Below are positions 51,212-59,616 of a stretch of DNA of 64,000 nucleotides, piece after piece (positions within the stretch are counted from its first letter, which is position 1; the number at the start of each line of letters is the position of its first letter). A model generated the notes under the pieces. The model was not told the origin of the DNA and did not search any database. It worked only from the letters and a program-made list of their open reading frames with translations. Source of the DNA: Candidatus Amoebophilus asiaticus 5a2 (lineage in GTDB: Bacteria; Bacteroidota; Bacteroidia; Cytophagales; Amoebophilaceae); contig NC_010830.1 of NCBI RefSeq assembly GCF_000020565.1, positions 1,096,001 to 1,160,000 on the forward strand, in the 5' to 3' direction. A program made the position numbers and the translations under genes.

Positions 51212-52877
51212 ACTATACAAGAATTACATTTCGGAGATTCTTATTTCTACCTTTAAGGATAAAAAAATTTGTTTTAGTTTTACTATTGCTATTCTAGGCT
51301 TATGTCTTGAGGTTCTTTTAAGTTTATCTATTCCTATTGTTTTTAAAAAAGTCGTAGAATCCTTCTCATCAAGCAGCCCTTCATTTATTACGTTAATCTT
51401 ATTGAGTTATAGTACGATGTGGGTGTTTAGCCAAGCTTCTATTCAACTGCGAACTTTAGTAACTTACAAGGTAGAGCAACGCATTACTTTTACTTTAGGG
51501 GTAAAAGTGTTATCTCACTTGTATGGGCTATCTCACAACTATTTTCTGAATCAAAAAACAGGAGTAATAACCAGTATTATTCAGAGAGCCCAACAAGATG
51601 TACCTAGTATTATTCTCGGGTTATTCCTGCATGTTCTTCCAACAATTCTTCAATTTACATGTACTCTTGTAGTAATTGCCACACTTTACCCACTTACATA
51701 TAGTTTTTTAATGTCGGTTATCTTGATGGCAATCTTTATATACAACAGTTTCTTCACGAAAAGAATATCAAAAGCTCGTGAAAGAGCCAATGAAACTAAT
51801 AAGAATGCTAGTGGCATTATTACAGATTGGCTTTTAAACCATGAAGCCATTAATGTTTTTGGAAACAAAGAGTTAGCCATTCATACTTGTGGGACAGAGC
51901 TAAAAAAACGAGAAGTTGCTGAGGTAGAATTTATGTCAAAGTATACGCTTTATCATCTAGGACAAACTTTAATTCTAGGTCTCGGACTAACTTCTTTTAC
52001 CTACCTCATTGGACAAGGTATTTTAAAAGGTTCATTGACTGCTGGGGATTTTATTTTATTCAATGGGTACATCTTACAATTCCTTGTACCTATTGGCATT
52101 TTAGGTAGGGTGACACAGAATATCAAAAAAGCTCTTATTGATATGAGAGGGGTATTAGATTTGCTATTAACAAAGAGCGAAATTACTGAAGCTCCTCAGC
52201 CTGCTATTTTATTGGATTCTTGCTTTCAAATTCATTTTGAGAATGTATATTTTAAATATGAGAATAGAAATGTCTTAGAAGATATTTCATTTAAAATAGA
52301 GTCAGGTACAACTGTTCTAATCGTAGGGCGGTCAGGAATAGGAAAATCTACTATAGCAAAATTAATGCTGAGATTATTTGATCCAACAGAAGGTCAAATA
52401 TATATTAACCAGATAAATATTAAGCTTCTTTCCTTAAAGTGGTTACGTGAGACGATAAGTTGGGTCCCCCAGGAAACTTACTTATTGAATGATACTATTA
52501 AGAATAACCTCCTTTTTGTGCACCCAGAAGCTACCTTCAATGAAATTGAAGAAGCATTAGAGCAGGCCTGCCTTCTTAATCATGTCAAAAGCTTACCGCA
52601 AGGCCTTGACACAGTTGTAGGTGATCGAGGCTTAAAATTATCTGGGGGAGAAAAACAACGGCTTTCTCTTGCTCGTCTTTTTATTAAGAAACCTAAAATT
52701 TGTATCCTAGATGAATATACTTCTGCTTTAGATAAAGATACAGAATCTATTATCCAGACTAATATTGAAAAATATATTCCTAATATGACTAAAATAATTA
52801 TTACACATCGCCCTATCTTAAATATGAAGGTTGATCAAGTCATAAGTCTATCTTACGCTGGAATAGCTTTAGACTAA
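51189..52877 (+). CDS. ABC exporter for the lasso peptide (D protein)
   Basis: Exports the mature peptide and usually confers self-immunity. The 562-aa protein fuses a six-helix membrane domain (residues ~25-325) to a nucleotide-binding domain: Walker A GRSGIGKST at 380-388, Q-loop SWVPQETYL near 425, signature LSGGEKQR at 484-491, Walker B ICILDE near 504 and an H-loop ITHRP. No N-terminal peptidase domain, as expected since B does the cleavage. The TTG start at 51189 lies within the C gene and is preceded by GGGAGGA at good spacing. It is the last gene of the cluster; no dedicated regulator or isopeptidase is seen. Confidence 0.9.
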   Translation: MSKIENYKLYKNYISEILISTFKDKKICFSFTIAILGLCLEVLLSLSIPIVFKKVVESFSSSSPSFITLILLSYSTMWVFSQASIQLRTLVTYKVEQRITFTLGVKVLSHLYGLSHNYFLNQKTGVITSIIQRAQQDVPSIILGLFLHVLPTILQFTCTLVVIATLYPLTYSFLMSVILMAIFIYNSFFTKRISKARERANETNKNASGIITDWLLNHEAINVFGNKELAIHTCGTELKKREVAEVEFMSKYTLYHLGQTLILGLGLTSFTYLIGQGILKGSLTAGDFILFNGYILQFLVPIGILGRVTQNIKKALIDMRGVLDLLLTKSEITEAPQPAILLDSCFQIHFENVYFKYENRNVLEDISFKIESGTTVLIVGRSGIGKSTIAKLMLRLFDPTEGQIYINQINIKLLSLKWLRETISWVPQETYLLNDTIKNNLLFVHPEATFNEIEEALEQACLLNHVKSLPQGLDTVVGDRGLKLSGGEKQRLSLARLFIKKPKICILDEYTSALDKDTESIIQTNIEKYIPNMTKIIITHRPILNMKVDQVISLSYAGIALD

Positions 52878-52917
52878 AAAAATTTTTGTAAATGCCTCCG
52901 CACTGCTTGGTTAAGAC

Positions 52918-52934
52918 AAAACGGCCGTTTTTTT
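52918..52934 (+). terminator. Candidate terminator after the lasso operon
   Basis: AAAACGGCCGTTTT is a perfect palindrome (52918-52931), extended by further T residues. It can form a short stem with a GGCC tetraloop and U-tail 41 bp after the D stop. Short stem, so moderate support only. Confidence 0.45.
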
Positions 52935-52960
52935 AAGAATGTTCTTGCATCAAAATAAAA

Positions 52961-52992
52961 TAGCAAGATCAACCTTTACATTGACCTTGCTA
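52961..52992 (-). terminator. Candidate terminator for minus-strand transcripts
   Basis: Arms TAGCAAGATCAA and TTGACCTTGCTA pair over 12 bp with an 8-nt loop. On the minus strand the single mismatch becomes a G-U pair and the stem is followed by TTTTATTTT. It would end transcription from the recombinase relic and shields the lasso operon. Confidence 0.55.
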
Positions 52993-53103
52993 GACAAAGA
53001 AAGCACAACCGGAGATCTTACTCCTTGCTGCACTACATAAATCTAATACCGAGTATTCGCTAATTCTAATGGTTAACTAAATTTCCTTTCTTGTTGTATT
53101 TAT

Positions 53104-53295
53104 TCAAAGCATAATATACCTATAAAAGCTAGCCCTAGATATTTGTAAGGTTTTACAGATATCCTGAATTCTCATAGCATGGTCTAAGTGCATTTTCTTA
53201 GCCATTGATACTTTTGGATGGTTATTTCCCATTTTTTCACGTCCTCCTTGTTTCCCTCTAGCTCTAGCAGTTGCAAGGCCCGCCATAGTTCTTTC
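53104..53295 (-). pseudogene. Serine recombinase (resolvase/invertase) C-terminal fragment
   Basis: About 60 residues remain. ERTMAGLATARARGKQGG is the hinge typical of Tn3-type resolvases, followed by the DNA-binding helix-turn-helix IQDICKTLQISRASFYRYI. A stop codon lies directly upstream of ERT in the same frame and the catalytic Ser domain is absent. It is a relic of a transposon or plasmid resolution system next to the lasso cluster. Confidence 0.8.
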
Positions 53296-53466
53296 CTATA
53301 TAAGTCGGCACTCTAAAATAGAGCCACATCAGAGAATGAAATTTAAAGCACGTTAAAGGAGTTGGTTACATTTTTTTACTGTCAGGATAGAGTACACTCT
53401 AACCTGATGTCAAGTTTTATCTATATAACCTAAGTTGCTAGTAATAGATAAGGCAAAGAGTAAAAA

Positions 53467-53508
53467 ACCTCCGATCTTGTTTTTGTCTTAAACCAATAAA
53501 TCGGAGGT
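53467..53508 (+). promoter_or_regulatory. Hairpin that can hide the IS982 transposase ribosome site
   Basis: ACCTCCGAT (53467-53475) and ATCGGAGGT (53500-53508) form a perfect 9-bp stem. The second arm contains the GGAGG ribosome site 5 bp before the ATG at 53513. Read-through mRNA from outside would fold and block translation, while a promoter inside the loop region could give unfolded mRNA. Confidence 0.6.
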
Positions 53509-53512
53509 CATT

Positions 53513-54337
53513 ATGATTGAAAAATCAATAGCAATATACTCATTTATTGATACTTTACTCAAGTATTTACATCATCAAGAAGATAAAAAAAGGAAGTTGT
53601 CGGATGCAGAAGTACTCACAACAGCTATCATCTCAGCCTTATACTTTGGCGGACATCTTGACAAAGCTCGATCGTTTATGCATTCCACTAAGCTTATCCC
53701 TAACATGCTCGATAAAAGTAGGTACAATCGCCGCTTGCATGCTATAGGAGAAGAGATAACTTCGCTCTTTTTAGAAATAGGCACTTTAATCAAGCAAGTA
53801 GCCACTTGTAAGGACTTTGTATTGGATTCATTTCCTGTGCCTGTGTGCGATAACATACGTATTAGCAGATGTAAACTATTACAAAGTGAAGCTTACAGAG
53901 GCTACAAAGCCTCTATGCGCCGTTACTTTTATGGCATTAAAGTGCAGCTTATTACTACTGATTGTGGTATTCCGGTCGAATTCTCAATAGTAGCTGGCAG
54001 CCAAGCGGATGTAAAAGGATTGCACCAACTGCCCTTTTCTATGCCTGCTGGTAGTGCACTTTATGCTGACTCGGCTTATACTAACTACCATCTAGAAGAT
54101 ATGTTGGCTGATGATAGGATTGAGCTTTATTCTCAGCGTAAATCTAATGCTCATCGAAAGGATACACCTTCTCTGGCTTATCTCAAAGAGCGCATGCGAA
54201 AAGTGATAGAGACCAGCATTAGTGGCATTAAAGGCCTTTTCTTAAAGAAGATTCATGCTGTTATCTTCCAAGGCTTTCTGATCAAAATACTCTTGTTCTT
54301 GCTAGCTTTTCAAATCAACAAAGCTTTTCTTATCTAG
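53513..54337 (+). CDS. IS982-family DDE transposase
   Basis: A complete 274-aa transposase of the DDE (RNase H-like) class: KLSDAEVLTTAIISALYFGG near 28, FVLDSFPVPVCDNIRISRC near 102 (first Asp), GSALYADSAYTNYHLE near 181 (second Asp), ISGIKGLFLKKIHAV near 240. The gene is preceded by the hairpin described above. Likely functional. Confidence 0.88.
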   Translation: MIEKSIAIYSFIDTLLKYLHHQEDKKRKLSDAEVLTTAIISALYFGGHLDKARSFMHSTKLIPNMLDKSRYNRRLHAIGEEITSLFLEIGTLIKQVATCKDFVLDSFPVPVCDNIRISRCKLLQSEAYRGYKASMRRYFYGIKVQLITTDCGIPVEFSIVAGSQADVKGLHQLPFSMPAGSALYADSAYTNYHLEDMLADDRIELYSQRKSNAHRKDTPSLAYLKERMRKVIETSISGIKGLFLKKIHAVIFQGFLIKILLFLLAFQINKAFLI

Positions 54338-54440
54338 CAACTTAGGTTATATATTTGTCAAAATAAAGTTGTATTTTGATTTCATTGACACTTCTTCAGG
54401 AAGGTCATAGATTATTTCCTGACACTTTAATAAAATTTTA

Positions 54441-55276
54441 GGCCCTGTTGCAAATAGAAAAGGGAAGTAAGTTTGTGAGGTGGAGAACCAATTATTGGAT
54501 AGCTTAAATAGCTAATAAATTATGGGTAATGATATTAATTTCTCCAAAGATACCCTGGCCATATTTCCATAAATTGAAGCGTCCCTTTTTAAACATGCGC
54601 ATTATCTCAAAGCCTTTTATGGTAGCAAAAGCAGTTTTCATCGATTTGAAGCCTAAGGTTGGGTTAATCAATCTTTTAAGCTTGCCATGGTCTGATTCTA
54701 TTAGATTATTAAGATACTTAACTTGTCGGTGTTCTAAATCTGGTAGGCATTTACCTGCTAGCTTTAATTGATTGATAGCTTTACCGTAAGCAGGATTCTT
54801 ATCGGTATTAATAGTTTTAGGTCTAGCATAACTAGGGATAGAATTCAGTGCTTTAGTTAAAAATCTCTTGGCCGCATTAGCATTTCTAGTGGTCGATAAA
54901 TAGAAATCTATGGTATTACCTGCTTTATCTATAGCCCGATAGAGATATACCCATTTACCCTTCACTTTAACATACGTCTCATCTACATGCCAGCTATAGC
55001 CAAGAGTAGGTTTCCAGTACCATTTGAGTTTATCTAATATCTTGGGAGCGTAAAACTGAACCCACCTATAAATTGTCGAATGATCTACTTCTACCCCTCT
55101 TTCCAAGAGCATTTCTTCCAGATCACGATAGCTTACTCCGTACTTGCAGTACCATCTTACTGCCCATATAATTATATCGTATTTGAAATGGCGTCTCTTA
55201 AAGATATTCATAGGTCTGGAGTTCTTCTTCGAATTATTCCAATTTAATCCAATTGTTCCCTTTTTGCAACAGAGCC
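54441..55276 (-). mobile_element. IS6-family element, copy B
   Basis: 836 bp, same orientation as copy A and nearly identical. It sits in a plasmid replication-initiator gene: its right flank is the first ~46 codons of that gene, while its left flank is unrelated. With copy A it brackets a 6.95-kb segment holding the lasso cluster. Confidence 0.9.
54504..55211 (-). CDS. IS6-family DDE transposase
   Basis: The protein is the same as in copy A (235 aa from the ATG at 55211). A longer frame to 55412 is an artefact: it fuses the N-terminus of a replication initiator, in frame by chance, through the IS end to the transposase. Whether that 302-residue fusion is made is unknown. Confidence 0.92.
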   Translation of the reverse strand: MNIFKRRHFKYDIIIWAVRWYCKYGVSYRDLEEMLLERGVEVDHSTIYRWVQFYAPKILDKLKWYWKPTLGYSWHVDETYVKVKGKWVYLYRAIDKAGNTIDFYLSTTRNANAAKRFLTKALNSIPSYARPKTINTDKNPAYGKAINQLKLAGKCLPDLEHRQVKYLNNLIESDHGKLKRLINPTLGFKSMKTAFATIKGFEIMRMFKKGRFNLWKYGQGIFGEINIITHNLLAI

Positions 55277-55412
55277 CTTCTAATTGTGCAAGGAGCATAT
55301 ATATAATATTTTTCTCCGTCGCAGACATATCATATCGGGCCTCTGTGATAGCATTATGCTGCTTGATCGTAATAGCGTGTTCTTGTCCTTTCGTAATTAC
55401 TTTATTATCCAT
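55277..55412 (-). pseudogene. Replication initiator (Rep_3 type), N-terminal fragment
   Basis: About 45 residues, start MDNKVITKGQEHAITIKQ, then NAITEARYDMSATEKNIIYMLLAQLE, the typical first helices of RepB/Rep_3 plasmid initiators. The IS6 copy B cuts the gene. Evidence that this locus derives from an integrated plasmid. Confidence 0.75.
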
Positions 55413-55427
55413 AGTGTAAAATTATCA

Positions 55428-56285
55428 CTATTTTCCTTCATTATTCAAATCTTCTTGCTTTGTATAGATCCTATTTCTAAGTTTATTGCCTAAAGTTTGT
55501 ACCTTTTCTTGCTCACTACTTTTTATATGAGGAGAGCCAAACGCTGTATAAAAACTCTTTATAACATAGTTCGCTTTATTTGGTTCATCATTTTCTTCAA
55601 GTTCTTTAGAAACTTTCTCTAAAAATATTTTTATTTCATCCAGAGGTACTTGAATGAGAAGAGCTTGAATATCCGCATAACTTACACCAAATTTTTTTAA
55701 TGTGTCAAAACAAAATGCATATGATGGATCTATCTCTTTTACTAAACTTGCCTCTTTTGGATCCGCATCGGTTGGTTCTTTTTTTGAAATAGAATTTACT
55801 TTATAGTTTCGCCTTACTCTTATACCTGTATACCGATATAGCAGGTCTTCAAAATGGGGTGTAATTGTTGTTTTATTTTTTCTTTGTGTAACGGAATTAT
55901 AAAAGTCATCGATCTCTGATTCTAATTCTTTAGTAGGAATATTATCTACAACTAAAGCAGCTAATTCTTTACTAAGCGCTAACTCTTTTAACCGCTTATA
56001 AAGCCGATATTGTTCTGGAGGAAATTTTTTAAACCCCTTTTCTTTTTTAAAAGTAGTTTTTTGTAATTGCTCGGATTCTTTTTTAAGAACTTCATTGGAT
56101 ATACTTAGATTTGATGCAGGAACAATAGGCTTTTTGATGGCTGGTTTGTAAGAGATTTTGAATTCTAAATCTGTGATCTTGCGCCCCTTCTTCTTCGCTA
56201 TATATTCAAAATTCATGTTAGTATACTCAGCTAACTCTTGCTTAGCAACTTCTAAAACCTTACTAGCAAAGGAGCTAGAATTAAT
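55428..56285 (-). pseudogene. Replication initiator, C-terminal fragment
   Basis: The frame is open beyond the ATG at 56216, upstream to about 56285, reading FINSSSFASKVLEVAKQELAEYTNMNFEYIAKKKGRKITDLEF (split here into FASKVLEVAKQELAEY and AKKKGRKITDLEF), the second winged-helix region of Rep_3 initiators. A long Lys/Glu-rich extension of ~220 residues follows. The N-terminal half is missing at the junction with the IS3 fragment. It lies just upstream of, and on the same strand as, the N-terminal fragment of another initiator, so two rep genes or one rearranged gene are present. Confidence 0.65.
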
Positions 56286-56289
56286 AAAA

Positions 56290-57308
56290 ATGAGAGCTAT
56301 TGCCTATTCTACTATGATAGATGTAGCTGAGAGAGAGTTTAATATACTTATTAGAAAAAAGTAAAATACCAAATCATAGAAACAATGAAAGATAAATTCA
56401 AGCACATAAAACTAGCCGAAGTATGTGCATGGTTTGGGATTAGTAGACAGGCGTATTACGAGCATATGTGGGAAGTAGAGACTACCTCTCAAAAGGAGAC
56501 ACTTATTATTGAGCAAATAAAAAAGATTAGAGGCGAGCATCCTAGTATGGGAGGACGTAAATTACATCTTAAGCTGCAAGATTTTATAGAATTGCACCAT
56601 ATTAAATTAGGAAGAGATAAATTATTTGACTTATTAGCTAGGCATTATTTATTGGTTAGAAAAAGGAAAAGGCATATAAAAACTACCCAATCGCTGCATC
56701 GTTTTAAAAAGTGTCCTAACCAGATCAAAGGATTTTGTCCGAGCAGTGTTAATCAGTTATGGGTGAGTGATATTACTTATTGGGAGGTAGAAGGCAAATG
56801 CTGGTATATTAGCTTGGTAACCGATGCTTATTCTCACAAGATAGTAGGCTATCACCTTGGAGAGAGCTTACAGACTAAAGAAAGTATTCAAGCTCTACGC
56901 ATGGCTCTTTGCAGTCTCAAAGGTCCCCAGAGCCATGCTAAACTGATTTATCATATCGACAGGGTGACACAATATTGTAGCACATCTTATGTAAAGCTAC
57001 TGGAAAGCTGCCAGATACAAATTAGCATGACAAGTAGTGGTGCTCCACTGGAGAATGCTATAGCTGAACGTGTCAATGGAATTATCAAAGAGGAGTATCT
57101 GGCTTATTGCTATGTATGCTCTATACAAGAGGTAAAACAAGCTTTAGTGAAGGCTGTGGAGTTATATAACTATAGTAGACCGCATATGAGTATTGGCAAT
57201 CTTACACCCAGCCAAATCCACCATGCTAAAGCAACTATTAAAACTGAAAAGTTATGGAAAAATTACTATCAAAAAAATCTTGCTCTTGTAAACTCATTGC
57301 AGGACTAA
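56290..57308 (+). mobile_element. IS3-family remnant (orfA end plus orfB)
   Basis: Only the last 24 codons of orfA remain (56290-56364, MRAIAYSTMIDVAEREFNILIRKK), then a complete-looking orfB. The left end of the IS is missing at the rep junction, so the element is dead as a unit. Confidence 0.8.
56385..57308 (+). CDS. IS3-family transposase OrfB
   Basis: This 307-aa protein has an HTH_21-type start (LAEVCAWFGISRQAYYEH), GEHPSMGGRKLHLKL and an rve core: WVSDITYWEVEGK near 126 (first Asp), IYHIDRVTQYCS near 188 (second Asp), PLENAIAERVNGIIKEEYL near 222 (Glu). The second motif is usually HSDRGxQY; here Ser and Gly are Ile and Val, so activity may be reduced. orfA is truncated, so no OrfAB fusion can be made. 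Confidence 0.85.
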   Translation: MKDKFKHIKLAEVCAWFGISRQAYYEHMWEVETTSQKETLIIEQIKKIRGEHPSMGGRKLHLKLQDFIELHHIKLGRDKLFDLLARHYLLVRKRKRHIKTTQSLHRFKKCPNQIKGFCPSSVNQLWVSDITYWEVEGKCWYISLVTDAYSHKIVGYHLGESLQTKESIQALRMALCSLKGPQSHAKLIYHIDRVTQYCSTSYVKLLESCQIQISMTSSGAPLENAIAERVNGIIKEEYLAYCYVCSIQEVKQALVKAVELYNYSRPHMSIGNLTPSQIHHAKATIKTEKLWKNYYQKNLALVNSLQD

Positions 57309-57360
57309 ATGTGAAGTGTAAATTTATATTAGTATTTATTTAATAATCTGTAACTTTTTT

Positions 57361-57470
57361 TAGGACGAGACACCCGGCAAAAAAGCCTTCGACGCCCAGG
57401 TCGCCGTTTGCACGGCTCTTTGCTGGACGGGCTCGTTCACTCTCGCAGTCGGCTCACCTTAAAATAAAGA
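57361..57470. other. GC-rich patch of unknown origin
   Basis: About 110 bases of clearly higher GC than the surrounding DNA (for example CGACGCCCAGGTCGCCGTTT). It has no coding frame I trust in either strand. It starts 50 bp after the IS3 orfB and ends abruptly at AT-rich DNA, which suggests imported DNA or a relic of another element. Confidence 0.5.
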
Positions 57471-57483
57471 AGTGCCTCAAGTT

Positions 57484-57634
57484 AAGCTTTCAAACCCTCC
57501 ACCACCACGCAAAAGCCATGTCAAGGATTTCTATATGCCTAGCTGCTTAAAAAATCTCTACCTTTACTATGTGCAGGTAGTATTTTACAATACCTAAAAT
57601 CCTTGGCATGGCTCCTTTGGAAAGCTTTCAAACC
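57484..57634. repeat. Inverted repeat bracketed by direct repeats
   Basis: A 17-bp inverted repeat with one mismatch (AGCCATGTCAAGGATTT 57514-57530 / AAATCCTTGGCATGGCT 57597-57613) encloses 66 bp. Direct repeats AAGCTTTCAAACC lie outside it at 57484-57496 and 57622-57634. It looks like a small non-coding mobile or recombination structure. I see nothing else between it and 57850. Confidence 0.6.
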
Positions 57635-57851
57635 AATCTCTTTTTTCTTTTTGCCAGGTTTTCTGATTTTTCTGTTTCTTTTTCTCAAATAAATCTAAAC
57701 AGCCCTATTACTAATTGCCTTGCAATCCAATTCTAAATTTTTAAAATTTTTGCTCTTATCTATTGATTTTTTAAGATAAAATATATAGCTCTAGAACATG
57801 CCTAGTTGCCTATTTTTTAATATTAGTTATAACCTTTTTAAACATGAAGCC

Positions 57852-58086
57852 ATGTATAATACTAATAAAAGAATTATAGCAGTGATCCTACTTTGTAGCC
57901 AACTATTAACAACAACTAGTTGCCAGTGGTAATTTCAATGTTCCTACCCAGCAAGAACTAGCTCAAGAGCATAAGCAAGTAGAAAAGAAACATCGTAAAA
58001 AGGTAAAAAATGAACAAACTTACGTAATAGGTCAAGAAGTAGTTAAAATAGGGAGTAATTCGTACATTTCAAGAGAAAATAAATAA
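57852..58086 (+). pseudogene. Small lipoprotein broken by a frameshift
   Basis: MYNTNKRIIAVILLCSQLLTTTSC is a good lipoprotein signal, then the frame ends at Trp-stop. One frame over, GNFNVPTQQELAQEHKQVEKK continues and ends IGSNSYISRENK at 58086. A one-base insertion near 57927 explains it. About 75 residues in total when repaired; function unknown. Confidence 0.6.
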
Positions 58087-58262
58087 TTTTGCCCAGAAGA
58101 TGCTTGGTGCAGAACGAGCTAATATTATGTATAAATATGTAAGGTCAGCAGCATTTTTTACAATAACTTTGAAAATGTTAAAATAGAATAGCATATTCTC
58201 CACCAGATAGTTGATAAGTTATTGGTAGCTATACCTATAATTATAATAGTATAATAATTGAT

Positions 58263-59195
58263 ATGGAAATTTTAAATGAACCTAGCTCAACGTACCACCA
58301 GCCTGTATTGTTGGAAGAAAGCTTACAAGGACTTGCTATACAACCTGATGGTATTTACATAGATACAACTTTTGGAGGAGGAGGCCATGCTAAAGCTATT
58401 TTAGCCCAGCTAAAAAGAGGTAAACTATTTGCTTTTGATCAGGATGAAGATGCTGAGTCAATAGCCAGCACTTGGCATGATCCTAACTTTACCTTTATAC
58501 GAGCAAATTCTAGGTTTATACAACGTTTTTTAGCATACCACCAAATAGAAAAAATAGATGGTTTGATAGCAGATTTAGGTGTCTCTTCCTATCAAATTGA
58601 TACGGCTCTTCGAGGATTTTCTACTCGTTCGGAAGGTCCATTAGATATGCGTATGGACCAGTCAAGCAGTCTTACAGCTAGCCAAATAGTTAACACCTAT
58701 TCTTTTGAAGCACTAACGCAGCTGTTTAGGACATATGGAGAGTTGCACTCGGCACCTGCATTAGCTAAGGCTTTGATAGCAGCTAGGACCAAGCATCCTA
58801 TAGAAACTACTCAGTCGCTTAAAGAAATTGCGTTGCCTTTTTCTCCTCCCCGTAAAAGTGCCAAATTTTTAGCACAAGTATTCCAAGCTTTACGTATTGA
58901 AGTAAATGATGAGCTAGGTGCTTTAAAATCTTTACTTGAGCAGAGTTTGCAGTTGCTTAAACCAGGAGGTAGGTTAGTAATTATATCCTACCATTCTTTA
59001 GAGGATCGGTTAGTAAAAAGATTTATTAAAACAGGAAACTTTGAAGGTGAATTAGACAAAGATATGTATGGCAATCCATTACAGCCATTTGTTCCTGTTT
59101 ATAAAAAGGCTATTGTTCCTACTGAAGAAGAATTAGTAATCAATTCTAGGTCACGAAGCGCTAAGCTTAGGGTAGGGGAGCGTACAGCATTGTAA
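58263..59195 (+). CDS. rsmH: 16S rRNA (cytosine1402-N4)-methyltransferase
   Basis: Methylates C1402 in the ribosomal P-site. This 310-aa protein has all the MraW/RsmH motifs: YHQPVLLEESLQGL near 10, the SAM site TFGGGGHAKAIL near 35, FDQDEDA near 60, DGLIADLGVSSYQ near 100, GPLDMRMD near 122, and LGALKSLLEQ..LLKPGGRLVIISYHSLEDRLVK near 220-255. In many bacteria it heads the division and cell-wall cluster. Here the following genes are unrelated, consistent with loss of that cluster order. The gene is intact. Confidence 0.96.
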   Translation: MEILNEPSSTYHQPVLLEESLQGLAIQPDGIYIDTTFGGGGHAKAILAQLKRGKLFAFDQDEDAESIASTWHDPNFTFIRANSRFIQRFLAYHQIEKIDGLIADLGVSSYQIDTALRGFSTRSEGPLDMRMDQSSSLTASQIVNTYSFEALTQLFRTYGELHSAPALAKALIAARTKHPIETTQSLKEIALPFSPPRKSAKFLAQVFQALRIEVNDELGALKSLLEQSLQLLKPGGRLVIISYHSLEDRLVKRFIKTGNFEGELDKDMYGNPLQPFVPVYKKAIVPTEEELVINSRSRSAKLRVGERTAL

Positions 59196-59616
59196 GGTTG
59201 TTAAAAAAGGTTATTGCATAGAGTGTTTGTTTCTTAACTTCAGTAATTTTTTCTTTTGTACTACCAGCTAAGCTGATACTAAGGTTATATACTATTCACA
59301 AAAGCCTTTAGTTAAAAAGCAGTGTTAGTAGTGTATAAGGAGATTGCAAACACTTTAAAATACCTTAATTCTATATTAATCAATTATAATACAAATACTG
59401 ATGTTTTTTATCCATAAGTTATGCTAAAAAGCATTTCTTTATATGGCTATAATATTATAAATCTTTGTTGATTAATGCTTTTTATATAGCCTTAAATGTT
59501 GTATAATATAATATGGAGTACCTTCTAAAACTTTATAAGATCTAAATGTAAACCTGTTTATATACGGCCAAACTATAAACTTCAAATAGTTTGACTATCA
59601 AATTTCAAACTGCCTT
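59196..59616. other. Gene-free spacer before the ankyrin lipoprotein
   Basis: No gene seen in 421 AT-rich bases. A 7-bp inverted repeat (AAACTAT / ATAGTTT, near 59571-59593) lies about 25 bp before the next start and could be an operator. Confidence 0.35.

Larger units (their letters stand above)
53427..54348 (+). mobile_element. IS982-family element
   Basis: 922 bp with inverted ends AACCTAAGTTGCTAG / complement, flanked by ATAT on both sides. It holds a single transposase gene and appears complete. Confidence 0.85.

Noticed and set aside
54504..55412. 302-aa Rep-transposase fusion protein
   Set aside because: The in-frame join is explained by IS6 inserting into a rep gene; the transposase has its own ATG and matches copy A from there on.
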